Below the pieces are notes generated by a model. The model worked only from the letters and a program-made list of their open reading frames with translations, was not told where the DNA came from and ran no database searches. Shown piece after piece: positions 17,615 through 28,092 of a DNA stretch of 64,000 nt. The DNA comes from JAAYHV01 sp964400515. Its GTDB lineage: Bacteria > Bacillota > Clostridia > Peptostreptococcales > Anaerovoracaceae. The stretch is from NCBI GenBank assembly GCA_964400515.1, contig CAYNTJ010000009.1, positions 1 through 64,000 on the forward strand, in the 5' to 3' direction. The stretch's first letter is position 1. Every line of letters starts with the position of its first letter. The position numbers were made by a program, and so were the translations under genes.

Positions 17615-18073
17615 TTATAGTTCTAAAATCGAATCAGATTCGTATCTTATAAAATCAACAATTTTAGAGAGAATTTCATTACATTCATTCTCATCTTTTT
17701 GCATTTTTTTAATGGTACATTCCCAAATAATAATTATCCTGATATTTTTACTTAGAAGTAATTCTATTATTTCTTTATCATGTAGCCTGTTCCTTTCAAG
17801 TTTTGGTAACCAAAAATCCAGATTTGATTTTGGGATATAGGCGTACTTACAGTTAGCATGCCTATGCCAGTAGCATCCATGAATGAATAATGCTACCCTG
17901 GCTTTACTAAAAAACAGGTCAGGCTTCCCAGGTAAATCTGTATAATTGGCACGATACCTCAATCCGTTTTTATGCAGCAAAGATCTAATAAACATTTCCG
18001 GCTTTGTTTTACTATTCTTTATTCTTGACATATTACGGCTTCGTGCATCAGGAGACTTAATATCCATTTTCAA
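17615..18073 (-). CDS. vsr: Very short patch repair endonuclease (Vsr)
   Basis: 152 aa with full Vsr features: the N-terminal SRNMSRIKNSKTKPE segment that enters the DNA groove, catalytic Asp52 in LPGKPDLFF, and the zinc/catalytic segment FIHGCYWHRH followed by a conserved Cys (75). Vsr nicks beside T:G mismatches produced by deamination of 5-methylcytosine and starts their repair to C:G. Its partner here is the C5-cytosine methyltransferase at 30702-31961, 12 kb upstream in the same transcriptional direction. The 74-bp gap after drmC is the largest in the core operon. Confidence 0.94.
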   Translation of the reverse strand: MKMDIKSPDARSRNMSRIKNSKTKPEMFIRSLLHKNGLRYRANYTDLPGKPDLFFSKARVALFIHGCYWHRHANCKYAYIPKSNLDFWLPKLERNRLHDKEIIELLLSKNIRIIIIWECTIKKMQKDENECNEILSKIVDFIRYESDSILEL

Positions 18074-18147
18074 CTCACAGTTATCAACTTTCTACCTTTT
18101 ATCAGTTTTATTCATAAGGGTACAACCTATTTATAATAACATCTTCC

Positions 18148-18840
18148 TTATTTGAATTTTGTAAATACTTTTTGCTCCCTCAGTGTTTTCAACAATGACT
18201 CGATTTCTTGTGCTTTCTCCGGTGATTCAATCAATACACCCATTTCAACATTGCCTTGCATTCCATGATACGAGAGATTGGCAGACGATATTAATGATGT
18301 ATGTCCATCCACGACAATCAGCTTTGCATGTAGTGCTGACATCTTATCATCACTTTGCTGGTTGTAACTAAATATCTTTATAAATTTGCTTGCATAGGTA
18401 TTCAGTCGTTCAATGACGTCCTGGTGTTTTTGAGCATCATTCACATAGAGATTCACATAAACCCCCTGTGTGCTTTTCTGAATAATTAGTTCAATCATTT
18501 CGCTAAAATATTCAGAAATAGAATACCCGGTCAATGTAATGTTTTTTTCTGCAGAAGATAAAATGCTATTTACTACTAACTTGGTTTTCCGTGCTTTAAG
18601 CTTGAAACTACTGGGTGCTGTGATCACCAATTCACAGCATTCACCTGAATTACATTCATATAGCTTGTAGGCCATTTGCAAAATATCCATAATTTCACTT
18701 GGCTTACAATTGGGAAACCTTTTTTCAATTAAACTTATAGATTTAGCAAAAGCATCCGCTGCATTCAAAAGTGTATACTGCTTTATTTCATCTTTCAGAG
18801 TTTGAACGATTACATCTATCCCTAAATCTTCGTTCCACAT
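18148..18840 (-). CDS. drmC: DrmC-like phospholipase-D-fold protein
   Basis: 230 aa with a single HKD catalytic motif: His171, Lys173 and Asp178 in SALHAKLIVVDG, followed by SSANLSYHG. PLD-fold proteins of this length dimerise to form one active site and act as nucleases. The start overlaps the end of drmB by 19 bp, implying translational coupling. In DISARM the drmA-drmB-drmC order is conserved, and DrmC contributes to but is not always essential for defence (known family behaviour). Confidence 0.9.
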   Translation of the reverse strand: MWNEDLGIDVIVQTLKDEIKQYTLLNAADAFAKSISLIEKRFPNCKPSEIMDILQMAYKLYECNSGECCELVITAPSSFKLKARKTKLVVNSILSSAEKNITLTGYSISEYFSEMIELIIQKSTQGVYVNLYVNDAQKHQDVIERLNTYASKFIKIFSYNQQSDDKMSALHAKLIVVDGHTSLISSANLSYHGMQGNVEMGVLIESPEKAQEIESLLKTLREQKVFTKFK

Positions 18841-20573
18841 AACTCATTCACCAACTCTCTAAAGTAGCTACAAGATTCTCTTTCAGGTACCGGAACCACT
18901 AATGTTCTATCAAGCAGTCTATTTCCGTTTTCACAGGCTGTCTCGGATATCATTGTACAAGAATGGCACGCAGCACCATTGATCCTGTCTTTTGTTGGCA
19001 AATTCATAAAGCATTCCGGATCGGTTGTACATGTGAGAGCGTTTTGAAGAGCCTCTTTTAATAGTAGCAGGAACTTGTTCATTTCGCCCAGTTCAACCAG
19101 TCCGCCCAAAGAGCCCTCTTTATCTGAACTTCCTGTATAAATAAGAACTCCGCACATAGTGTCGCTACTGTATATTCTTTCTTTGATAGCCGAGGATGAG
19201 TATCCTGACTGCATTGCCATCTCCTTAATCAGAATGTGAGAGAACGTATGTAAAAGAACATATTCGGCATTTCTTTCTTTATAGGTTGTCCATCCTTTGC
19301 TTCTACAGAACTCGTTATAGTAGTCTTTGTATTTATCAGAAAGTATCTTTACCCCCGGTATACTTTTCCACTGACTAATTGTGCTTTTATTAAATTCAAC
19401 AAAAACACCTTCGCCATTAATTTCCACTGCAGGAAGCCAGGACTCATGACCTGTTTTTTTATTAAGTTTACAAATATGATTGGGATCATCAACTTCTGGT
19501 TCAGGCGCCTCCATTCTCATAAACCCAAGCAGAACCATTACTTCTCGAAGTCTATGAATTTTAATTATTCTGGAGAAGTATTTATCTAATCCGTTATTGA
19601 TATTAACTTCTTCAGCCTTAAAATATTTAACATCCCTTTGGTAAGCTAAGTCCGTATGATTTATAATTGCAGCGTATTCCATCTCTTTGATTTCCGTAAA
19701 TTCTTGGATTTTATTTTTTATTCTGTTATACGCCTCGTCAAACTCACTCCTTGTAAATTTGCTTGCAAAGAATTTTTCGTATGCTTTCTGCAAACCAACT
19801 TCTCCAAAATCTTCTTCATATGACTCAATCACCCTACGATTAGCATTAATTATGTCATTAATAGGATTAGTCCAGGGTGGAATGGAAATTGCGCTGCGGA
19901 TTACAGGAAAATAAACATTTGATGCGCCCCTTTGAGATGGAATAGACAACTTTTTGCACTTTTTATTCTTATCCAACGGACGATGTGGGTGATGCCCCGA
20001 ACAAATCAAGCCATCAAGATTTTCACGCTGCATAGCACCAGCCATACTTCTTTTATCACCACATGAACACTCAACAAACATTTCCCCCAATGATGATGTT
20101 CTGCCTGTAGAATAAAGTTTCAACCTTCCTTTACAAGTTGAGTCACCTCTGTGAACCCATCGTGACCAGGGAAAATCATCCATGTGCCCGTCTTCGCAGG
20201 CAGTAATAAATCTTGCAGGATACGCATCCCAACCGCAATAAGGGCATTTGGGTCCCTTGTCTTTTATGTATTTGTCCCTATCAAATCCATCACGGATATC
20301 AAACAGGGCATTGCATTTGGAATTTGCACATACATGATAATAGGGAAACGACACCACTGGAATATCATCATACTCTGTCGTTTTAGGTGTTTTGAAATTG
20401 TATACTCCCAAGTAATTAGCTAGGCGATTATCAATGATCGTTTTTCCGGTATCTTTCCAATAATCGATATCGAGAACGGTTACAGAGTCGTTTTTGGCAT
20501 CCATAATAGAGCCGGGCCCATATGTAGTAATTAACTGATTCGGTCTAACTTCTCCAAGCTTGTTCCAATTCAT
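18822..20573 (-). CDS. drmB: DrmB, DUF1998 protein
   Basis: 583 aa. The N-terminus GEVRPNQLITTYGPGSIMD is characteristic of DrmB. Two Cys pairs (82/87 and 110/113) form a zinc ribbon, more Cys follow, and the DUF1998 region occupies roughly 430-560 (LLHTFSHILIKEMAMQSGYSS and GSLGGLVELGEM segments). DrmB joins DrmA in a complex that binds DNA with free 5' ends and is held off by a loop until triggered (known for DISARM). The start codon abuts the drmA stop with no gap, so the two should be made in equal amounts. Confidence 0.93.
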   Translation of the reverse strand: MNWNKLGEVRPNQLITTYGPGSIMDAKNDSVTVLDIDYWKDTGKTIIDNRLANYLGVYNFKTPKTTEYDDIPVVSFPYYHVCANSKCNALFDIRDGFDRDKYIKDKGPKCPYCGWDAYPARFITACEDGHMDDFPWSRWVHRGDSTCKGRLKLYSTGRTSSLGEMFVECSCGDKRSMAGAMQRENLDGLICSGHHPHRPLDKNKKCKKLSIPSQRGASNVYFPVIRSAISIPPWTNPINDIINANRRVIESYEEDFGEVGLQKAYEKFFASKFTRSEFDEAYNRIKNKIQEFTEIKEMEYAAIINHTDLAYQRDVKYFKAEEVNINNGLDKYFSRIIKIHRLREVMVLLGFMRMEAPEPEVDDPNHICKLNKKTGHESWLPAVEINGEGVFVEFNKSTISQWKSIPGVKILSDKYKDYYNEFCRSKGWTTYKERNAEYVLLHTFSHILIKEMAMQSGYSSSAIKERIYSSDTMCGVLIYTGSSDKEGSLGGLVELGEMNKFLLLLKEALQNALTCTTDPECFMNLPTKDRINGAACHSCTMISETACENGNRLLDRTLVVPVPERESCSYFRELVNELCGTKI

Positions 20574-23500
20574 TTAGTTATCCTCCTCGTTAAAATAATA
20601 TATGGTGGCCGCCCGCTCAACTTCACGCATTGAGTTAAGTGTTGGCTTCTCCTTTGGAGTACAGTATCTATCGTAATAATTCAGCAGACGATTGACTCGC
20701 TCTAAGCCCATATCACTTGTAAAATAAGTCAGAGTCTTTTCTTCGGTACTCAGTGTTTTCCAATCCTCGACAAACAAGTCAATTTCCTTTTCCACATCGT
20801 AATACGCCTTATGCGCAACGACCTTAACTCTGTTTAATATTTCCTCTTTGACCTGCTGCAAGGTAGATTCCGAAATATTACCAATTTCATTAGCACCTGT
20901 GTTAGGTGCCATCTGTTCATTTTGCAGCCTTAACAAAGCCACAACAGTTGCATGAAGCACTCGATCCCTTGCTCGCGCAGAGAAAGGTGTTGCTGTTGTA
21001 CCTTCTACATAACGATACAATTGCGAATGAAAGCCTTCAAAGTTTTCATAATGTGATAAATCCCGTGGTCGATATGGGTTATATACCGTAAAAACAATAC
21101 CAGGATAACTACGCCCTACACGGCTGGTTGCCTGAATATATTCAGAATTTTGTTTCGGCTGTCCAACAACTGTCATTAATCCCAATCTATCAACGTCCAT
21201 ACCAACTGCAATCATGTTAGTTGCTATTACTACATCATAGCAATCCTGCTTGTTATCAGCTTTATTCTTGTCATATGGGACGGTTAAATCTTCTAAGACT
21301 TTCGCAATTTCGTATGACGGTATACGAGAAGTAATTTCCTTTGTCCTTCTAAGGTATCTCTGCATCTCGTGTCCATACTTTTTCTGCAGCCTTTCAATTC
21401 GGCTCTTAATGTCGTCTTCAAGCAAACGAACCGCACCACCAAGTTCTCTTATACTATTAAAGTACCCAATCAAAGTATAATAAGGGTCAATAAAATCTTT
21501 AAACTCTTCCTGTCTGGATAAATCAAATGCAGTTTCAAGAATAATAGAATAGGCACGAAGCAATGTGGTTTTTACAGATTGTCCGTTACCGCAAATTCCT
21601 ACATACTTTCTGAATGGCTTTTCTTCAAGCGAGATTTCCTTAATAAAATACGAGTCCCGAATATCAACTCCACTTGGAGGAAATTGACTAAATTTGTTTC
21701 TACCATATAAACACCGTATTTGTTCTCCGGCATTTTTGATTGTTGCAGTAGAGACAATATATTTTGGCAATACTTTTTTGTCACCTTCGGTTATGGAGCA
21801 TAATTCTTCAACCACATTTTCATAACCACCATAAATAGTTCCAAGCGGACCTGTTATTAAATGCAACTCATCTTGAATAATCAATTCCGGAGGATAGAAC
21901 GGTTTGACATCTACGACATCTACTCTTGGGAGATCCGCCGTCTTATTATGTCGATTTTCATGTTCTTCACCTTTAGCAATATATCCGCATCTGGCACAAT
22001 ATCTATCCGCATTTCCAAAAAGCAACCCTGTTTTCTCATCCCAAGGCAGTCTTGCAAATTTATCAACAGTAGAAATGATTACAGTAGGGCACTTTCTATA
22101 TATTTCACTGTCAACAAGATATACAGGAAGCGTATGGTTGTTATGCTTATAAAAATAGCACTTATTGTTAGAACAAGTAATTTTTACGGTCTGCAACTTA
22201 GAATCCACATCATAATCGGATTGCTCAATAGGTTTTCCACAGCAAGGACATACAATCACTTGCTTTGAAACCTTTCTTATAAAATCCTTTCTTTTTTCTC
22301 GGTCATCATAATCATTAAAATTATTGGGAGTAACTCCACCGCCGACCCAAAAACCTATGGAAATTCTGCTGTTTCCATATAAATCCGGACTCTTTTCACG
22401 AATCATTTCTGCAGCTATAATCAACTTCATTAAACGGTCACGTTGCTGAGTAGTCAACAATCTTAAAGTATACCTCAAAAAAACAGTGACTCCGCCGTCT
22501 TTTTCGTATTCACTGCACAGAGGTGCTGTTAATCTGCGATAACCGATAACAAAAGCAATCAACCCCAAATAAGCTTCTGTTTTACCGCCACCCGTTGGAA
22601 AATATAACAAATCGACATTCTTTCTTTCATCAGAGGCAGGCTCCATACAACCAAGTAAATTCAAAAGAACAAATGCAATCTGAAACGGACGCCACTCACT
22701 GTGATCCTCTTTCGTAAAATCACTTAAACTGCAAGGAATATCTTGGCTGTTTTTCTTTCCAAACATGGCAATACTTCTTTGCATATACATGGCTTGGTTC
22801 ATAAAGCAAAAAGCTGAAAAGGCATTATTATTAGTAGCAAGCAAGTCTATACCTCTTTGAATTCTTTGCTGTGCGGTTTGGCATTCTGCTATGATTTTCT
22901 GTCCTTTGGGTATAAATGAGGGATTTTTCATAAGATGACTGCCATTCAATTCTTCTATCCATTTTTTATATAGATTAGAAAGCATAGAAAGACGTTCAAT
23001 CGTTGCGTTCCTATTTTTAGCCAACGACATAAAACGCATCGAAAATGTATTTTTCTCAAAATCGGGGATATTAGGGCTAACTCCGTTAATCTCATAATCT
23101 GGAATAAACATGCTCTTTATTGCAATTGCATTTTCCGAATCCTTAGTCTTCTCCCATGTTGCAGCACATCCACGACCTCTGGCATATACAGCACGACTTT
23201 CGTAATAATACTCATCTTCTAATTCAAGCATTCTGCATTTGTGTTCAGGTAAAAAAACAGGGGATTGTTGATCATCACACAGTGTCATTTCAACTTGATA
23301 AAGAACCTTCTCATATTCTTTTTCGTTATCGACATTTGGACGCTGGTTGTACAGATACACCGAAAGCATTGTGTTACCATTTTCCAAGTTCATCTTTACG
23401 ACATGAAGAACCAAACGCGAATCTCTTTTAAGCGGAATTTTAGTAAATCGATCAAACGACTGCATGTCAATAGTAACAACATCGTTTTCTTGTTCTCTAA

Positions 23501-23933
23501 CATACAACGTTTTTGTTACTTCTTTTTCTACGCCTTTAATCGTGGCCATTACCTTTACGGATTCTTTTTCATATTTACCCCAAGCAATATTCACGTTCAG
23601 CATTGTGACATCCGAACCGATATAACAAGACACACCTAAAGAGGATTGTTTCTTGAAACCGCCCTTTGGCTTGTTGTCATCCGGATCAACATCATCCACT
23701 GTTGTACCTGTGTCGTTGTCCTCTTTGAAATCCGTTTCAAAGTTTTGTGCATCATAATTCTCGTCTTCTGACATTTCGGTGTCAGCAGGGAATAGCATAC
23801 CCGTAATATAGCTATTGGTGGGCATTTCATCCAATTCTTCGTTTTCGCTCTGGGGACCAATTAAATCCATGCGAACGGCTTTGAGAATTTCTTCCCTTGC
23901 TTTTGCATATTTGAAAGCCAATTCATCTGCCAT
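20574..23933 (-). CDS. drmA: DrmA, SF2 helicase of DISARM
   Basis: 1119 aa. An N-terminal acidic stretch (about 55-90) precedes a beta-rich domain. The helicase core has Walker A PTGGGKTEAY (about 446), DELH as motif II (about 688, IIQDELHLITGP) and motif VI QATSRVGRSYPG (about 990). Cys clusters CPCC and CARCGY between motifs I and II suggest inserted zinc modules. This pattern with DELH and an adjacent DUF1998 partner is diagnostic of DrmA. It is the motor subunit of the DrmAB complex. It starts one base after the res-like gene stop. Confidence 0.93.
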   Translation of the reverse strand: MADELAFKYAKAREEILKAVRMDLIGPQSENEELDEMPTNSYITGMLFPADTEMSEDENYDAQNFETDFKEDNDTGTTVDDVDPDDNKPKGGFKKQSSLGVSCYIGSDVTMLNVNIAWGKYEKESVKVMATIKGVEKEVTKTLYVREQENDVVTIDMQSFDRFTKIPLKRDSRLVLHVVKMNLENGNTMLSVYLYNQRPNVDNEKEYEKVLYQVEMTLCDDQQSPVFLPEHKCRMLELEDEYYYESRAVYARGRGCAATWEKTKDSENAIAIKSMFIPDYEINGVSPNIPDFEKNTFSMRFMSLAKNRNATIERLSMLSNLYKKWIEELNGSHLMKNPSFIPKGQKIIAECQTAQQRIQRGIDLLATNNNAFSAFCFMNQAMYMQRSIAMFGKKNSQDIPCSLSDFTKEDHSEWRPFQIAFVLLNLLGCMEPASDERKNVDLLYFPTGGGKTEAYLGLIAFVIGYRRLTAPLCSEYEKDGGVTVFLRYTLRLLTTQQRDRLMKLIIAAEMIREKSPDLYGNSRISIGFWVGGGVTPNNFNDYDDREKRKDFIRKVSKQVIVCPCCGKPIEQSDYDVDSKLQTVKITCSNNKCYFYKHNNHTLPVYLVDSEIYRKCPTVIISTVDKFARLPWDEKTGLLFGNADRYCARCGYIAKGEEHENRHNKTADLPRVDVVDVKPFYPPELIIQDELHLITGPLGTIYGGYENVVEELCSITEGDKKVLPKYIVSTATIKNAGEQIRCLYGRNKFSQFPPSGVDIRDSYFIKEISLEEKPFRKYVGICGNGQSVKTTLLRAYSIILETAFDLSRQEEFKDFIDPYYTLIGYFNSIRELGGAVRLLEDDIKSRIERLQKKYGHEMQRYLRRTKEITSRIPSYEIAKVLEDLTVPYDKNKADNKQDCYDVVIATNMIAVGMDVDRLGLMTVVGQPKQNSEYIQATSRVGRSYPGIVFTVYNPYRPRDLSHYENFEGFHSQLYRYVEGTTATPFSARARDRVLHATVVALLRLQNEQMAPNTGANEIGNISESTLQQVKEEILNRVKVVAHKAYYDVEKEIDLFVEDWKTLSTEEKTLTYFTSDMGLERVNRLLNYYDRYCTPKEKPTLNSMREVERAATIYYFNEEDN

Positions 23934-23934
23934 A

Positions 23935-26601
23935 TTATTGTTCCTCCTTTATTACCACGGCTCTACCTGCAGTGTATTTAAATGTACTGCCTATCACAAT
24001 ATCCTCGCCGGGTATCAGCCTAAACTGCCATTCTTTTGAATCAGAATCCACGCTTGTGGCACATTCACACCACTTGATTGCTGCATATGCCTTTTCAAGA
24101 ACGTCCTCGTCAGCAGTGCGATTAGAAGCCTTGACCTCGACCATATACTTCGCATCTTTGGTTTCCACCAGGAAATCCGGATTATATTGTTTGCCTGCCT
24201 TGTAAAAAAGACCAAGCTGATTAAGCGGTGGCTTAATAAACCTTAATACCTCCGAGTCATCTTCCAGTATTACGGCAAGTCTACGTTCATCATCACTGTC
24301 GAAGGAATTTTCCGGATAGTACGATTTCTTGTATCCTTCAAACAGATACTGGCGAATGTTCTTTTTATCGTCAACTTCTTTCTTGAAATTCACTCTGCCG
24401 TTGACTTTCATGTTCTTAACAAATCTGCCAAACAAAATCAAGTCTTTCTGAACTTGATGTACAAACTCGGTGTGTTCCTCTTTTGCAGCATATATTTGTT
24501 TCTTTAAATCATTGATAATGACCGTTGCATATCTTCTGATGACCTTTTTCTTATGCTCATAATCGCCCTCGATTAACGACATATACTGATTCACCACATC
24601 CAGGATATACTCCGCATCAGCTGCACTGAATTCAGGTATCTCCTCAAGGAGCATACAAGCAAGAGCGTTTTCCGGCTCATCTTCTATCAATGCATCCGCC
24701 TCCACAACAGCTAGAAGCCTTTCATTGATAACGTCATATCTTTCTATCTGCGATGCAGCTACATCAAACTCCATATGATTTCTCTTAATTGTAATAGGTT
24801 TGAATGTGATAGTAGAACTGTAATTGATGCTGATTTTAGGTACTGAAATTGCAACCTGTGACAACTGTTTTAACTTTTGCTCAAATTCCTCTTTTTTCAG
24901 TGCAGGAGTTTTTGTTTTTTTCATTTTGACTGTTGCCTCAGTATCTACTGTTGAATCATCAGATGACTCTGTTTGTGTTTCAGTGTCGGTCTTTGTGGTA
25001 ATCCCAAGGTCAAAGAGTGATAATTGACCTTGGCTATCTTTTGACATCGTTGTAGCAGTTATTTTCTTTGCATACTCAGCCAAATAAGACTTATACATGC
25101 TGTCAACTGTCCGTGCATCATTAAAATCTTGAAAAGACTTAACATTTGCTTCTTGGATAGCAGAATCAAGCAATGACAACTGCTCATTTTCAAAGCTCGA
25201 ATGGATTTCCACCAACGTTGTATCTGAAATATCCTCGTTATCAAGGTCTTTATTCCTGAAAACAGGGTTGTCCTTAATATCATCAATGATTTCACGATAA
25301 TGGTCATGTGCAACAATATCTAAGGTATCCACTTCCTCAACGCCGGTGATTTGCCCAAAAGGAAGACGAAGTCCACGCCCAATGGTTTGCAATGCCAAAA
25401 TATCACTTTTTGCTGCATTGAGTGGGATAATAGTAAACAGGTTATTTACGTCCCATCCTTCTTTCAGCTTATAAACGTGCAATACGATCTCGATAGGATT
25501 CGTGTTTTCCTCAATGGTAAGCAGTTTTTGGATGTTCTCTTCTGTTTCAACACTTCCAGTACTGGAGTCAATCTGAATAATCTTACCAACATATTTGCCG
25601 CCGAAGAAAGAATCAGAGTCAATTTTTTCACGTATTTTCTTTGCGTGTGTCGTATCTTTGCATGCAACCAGCACGATTGGCTTAACCTGTTCTAAATTGT
25701 TATCCACGCAATACTTATAAACCACAGCTTTCCGGCGTTCATGAAGTTTGATGCCGTCTTTCAGTTTCATTTCCTCAATGTCATCGGCAGAATATCCAGC
25801 GGTGTTGGTTCTACCCATTACAACTGGGATTTTCAGGTATTTTCCAGCACCTTTAGCAAGGTCATAACGATAAATAATATTTTTGTTGCTGTCTTTAGGC
25901 GTAGCTGTAAATTCCAAACCCAAAATAGGGTTCAGATAATCGATAGCCTTCATAGATGCTGGCGCGTAATAGCGATGAGCCTCGTCCATACAAATAACAA
26001 GATCGTCAAAGTTTTTAAGTACATCTGCAAAAGATCCACCCAAGTTCTCGTTGAAATCGTGAAATTTAAAGTTTACATCGCCCCGAGTGAATATTTTTCC
26101 AATATTAAAAATAAACAGCTGGATCTCAGAAGTTTTTTCTATCACCAATTCACCCTGCTCATATTTTACAGGATATGAGAGATAATTTTCACCATCATAA
26201 ACCTTCGGTCTTCCCATTTCAGCCTCTAAGCCTTTGAACATATACTTCGGATGGCTGGGTAAGGTTTCTTTTCTCAGTTTGTCATAAATCGTATTGCCTG
26301 GAGTAAGGATAAAAAAGTGCTTGTACCCCTTAGTTTTGTGCAGATAATAGATAGCAGCACCCATCAATCGGGTTTTACCAATACCGGTGGTCATATCAAA
26401 GCAGAAAGAAGGAAAATGGAACTCATTATCCACCTTAATAGGTTTCTTATCCTCACAATTTTCCATAGCAACCTTTTCTGCATTTTCTTTTGTGGTGGTT
26501 TTATAGTTAAGGTTAGAACTAATGGCATCAAAATACTGTAAAGCCTCAAACTGTGGCTCACGCAGGCTCATCGCCCAGTTGATTTTACTGATAACACTCA
26601 T
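23935..26601 (-). CDS. Type III restriction (Res)-like helicase-nuclease
   Basis: 888 aa. SF2 helicase core with Walker A TTGIGKTR (about 71) and DEAH (VICMDEAHRYY, about 205). The C-terminus carries a PD-(D/E)xK nuclease: NPDFLVETK, then YMVEVKAS (about 815-835). This is the domain order of type III Res subunits, which need a Mod partner to translocate and cut. Its start overlaps the stop of the adjacent mod-like gene by four bases (ATGA), as in type III operons. An acidic Ser/Thr-rich linker lies around 540-570. Here it sits between SNF2-Mod and DrmABC, so its cargo may be shared with DISARM. Confidence 0.9.
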   Translation of the reverse strand: MSVISKINWAMSLREPQFEALQYFDAISSNLNYKTTTKENAEKVAMENCEDKKPIKVDNEFHFPSFCFDMTTGIGKTRLMGAAIYYLHKTKGYKHFFILTPGNTIYDKLRKETLPSHPKYMFKGLEAEMGRPKVYDGENYLSYPVKYEQGELVIEKTSEIQLFIFNIGKIFTRGDVNFKFHDFNENLGGSFADVLKNFDDLVICMDEAHRYYAPASMKAIDYLNPILGLEFTATPKDSNKNIIYRYDLAKGAGKYLKIPVVMGRTNTAGYSADDIEEMKLKDGIKLHERRKAVVYKYCVDNNLEQVKPIVLVACKDTTHAKKIREKIDSDSFFGGKYVGKIIQIDSSTGSVETEENIQKLLTIEENTNPIEIVLHVYKLKEGWDVNNLFTIIPLNAAKSDILALQTIGRGLRLPFGQITGVEEVDTLDIVAHDHYREIIDDIKDNPVFRNKDLDNEDISDTTLVEIHSSFENEQLSLLDSAIQEANVKSFQDFNDARTVDSMYKSYLAEYAKKITATTMSKDSQGQLSLFDLGITTKTDTETQTESSDDSTVDTEATVKMKKTKTPALKKEEFEQKLKQLSQVAISVPKISINYSSTITFKPITIKRNHMEFDVAASQIERYDVINERLLAVVEADALIEDEPENALACMLLEEIPEFSAADAEYILDVVNQYMSLIEGDYEHKKKVIRRYATVIINDLKKQIYAAKEEHTEFVHQVQKDLILFGRFVKNMKVNGRVNFKKEVDDKKNIRQYLFEGYKKSYYPENSFDSDDERRLAVILEDDSEVLRFIKPPLNQLGLFYKAGKQYNPDFLVETKDAKYMVEVKASNRTADEDVLEKAYAAIKWCECATSVDSDSKEWQFRLIPGEDIVIGSTFKYTAGRAVVIKEEQ

Positions 26602-28082
26602 TGTTCTACCTCGCTTTCAAAATTGCACTTCTCAAGTAAGTCCTTTGGTATTTTTTTGATCTCCACATTGTCTGGAATATTCATATTGCTCTGCCTTTTT
26701 GTGCAGTAAATCAGCAGTGATTGATTTTCTCCCAATGATTTCATGAGTGACATAATGTACTTACTGTTTACAAACTCTATGGTAACATGGATAAATCTGT
26801 TTTCGGAAGAGTATCCGTGAAATTCACCAATACGACTGTATTTAAAACCTTCGATCTTGCATATAGCCTCTGCCACCATGTCAAAGGTGTAGTTTGGGTT
26901 TAGCTGATAGACCGGGAGGACTTTGTTTTTGACTAGCAATGGCTCTGCGAGTTCATAGAATTTGAAGCCACCACCACCTTGCCAGTTGACACTTTTAGTT
27001 ATTCCACCGTCATCTTTTCCATCAATTATTGATTTTAACCGAGGCTCACAATGCGAATAGCATTGCTCTCTCAGTTCTATACCTATCCATTTTCTTTTCA
27101 TTTTCATAGCTGTGGCAGCTGTAGTTCCGGTTCCTAAAAAACTATCTAAAACCCAATCTCCCTCATTTGTTGTGAGTAAGAAAATTCTCTGAATAAGAGC
27201 TTCAGGCTTTTGCCCATCAAAATCCAATCTTTCTTTTGACATAGGGTTTATTACTTTAATATCAGTCCATAAATTGCCTATTGGCTGTCCTTGATAGTCC
27301 TCTAAAAAAACACGTCTGTTAGGTCGTCCTTTGCTATTCCAATGCAAACGTTTATCTTGATCGAGTTTTTCTAAATTTTCTTTGCTCATCATCCAACCCC
27401 ATTGAGGGACATAACCCTTATATTCATAACGCATAGTTTCTCGTAAACCTAATTTTGCATTTCTTTCAACGGGTGCCAACATATATTTTTTCCCATCAAT
27501 TTCATTTGTAAATCTTTCAGCAATATAAGCTTGTGTATTATCATCATCTTTAGAATATATAGGTGCAATATCATAATTACTTGATTTAGAATACCATAAA
27601 ATATAATCTGTAACATTATTAAGTCTATTGTTGGGATTTGCACTTCCTCCTCTACGCTTCCATACAATATCGTTTACAAAGTTATCTCTCCCGAAAATTT
27701 CATCCAGCAGAACTTTTAAATATGCCATCTCATTATTATCAATCTCAATGAATATAAAGCCGTCATCTCTTAAGAGATTTCTTAATATAACAAGACGCTC
27801 TTTCATCATTGTCAACCATATAGAATGTTCTAATCCATCTTCATAATGTTCAAATGCACTACCTGTATTATAAGGCGGGTCAATATAAATACATTTAATC
27901 TTTCCAGCAAAATCCTGCTCCAAAGCTTTCAGTGCAATCAAATTATCCCCGTGGATAAGCATATTTTCAGTATTGGGATCACCATACGATTTTGTTTTAT
28001 CTTCTAAAAGAATTCTTGGTTCCAGCTTTTCTTCGTCGTATTTGCCGACCCAAGTCAACTCCAGCTTTCCTTTTTTCTGCAT
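26598..28082 (-). CDS. Type III-like adenine-specific DNA methyltransferase (Mod, beta class)
   Basis: 494 aa. Catalytic motif IV DPPYNTG lies at 68-74, followed by a target recognition region. The SAM-binding motif SFLGTGTTA (about 312-320) comes after it; this order marks beta-class amino-methyltransferases of the N4/N6 family, as in type III Mod. It is shorter than classical Mod (about 600 aa or more). Presumably it methylates adenine in one strand of an asymmetric site to protect self DNA. It is 10 bp after the SNF2 gene and overlaps the res-like gene. Confidence 0.9.
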   Translation of the reverse strand: MQKKGKLELTWVGKYDEEKLEPRILLEDKTKSYGDPNTENMLIHGDNLIALKALEQDFAGKIKCIYIDPPYNTGSAFEHYEDGLEHSIWLTMMKERLVILRNLLRDDGFIFIEIDNNEMAYLKVLLDEIFGRDNFVNDIVWKRRGGSANPNNRLNNVTDYILWYSKSSNYDIAPIYSKDDDNTQAYIAERFTNEIDGKKYMLAPVERNAKLGLRETMRYEYKGYVPQWGWMMSKENLEKLDQDKRLHWNSKGRPNRRVFLEDYQGQPIGNLWTDIKVINPMSKERLDFDGQKPEALIQRIFLLTTNEGDWVLDSFLGTGTTAATAMKMKRKWIGIELREQCYSHCEPRLKSIIDGKDDGGITKSVNWQGGGGFKFYELAEPLLVKNKVLPVYQLNPNYTFDMVAEAICKIEGFKYSRIGEFHGYSSENRFIHVTIEFVNSKYIMSLMKSLGENQSLLIYCTKRQSNMNIPDNVEIKKIPKDLLEKCNFESEVEQ

Positions 28083-28092
28083 ATTATCCTCC

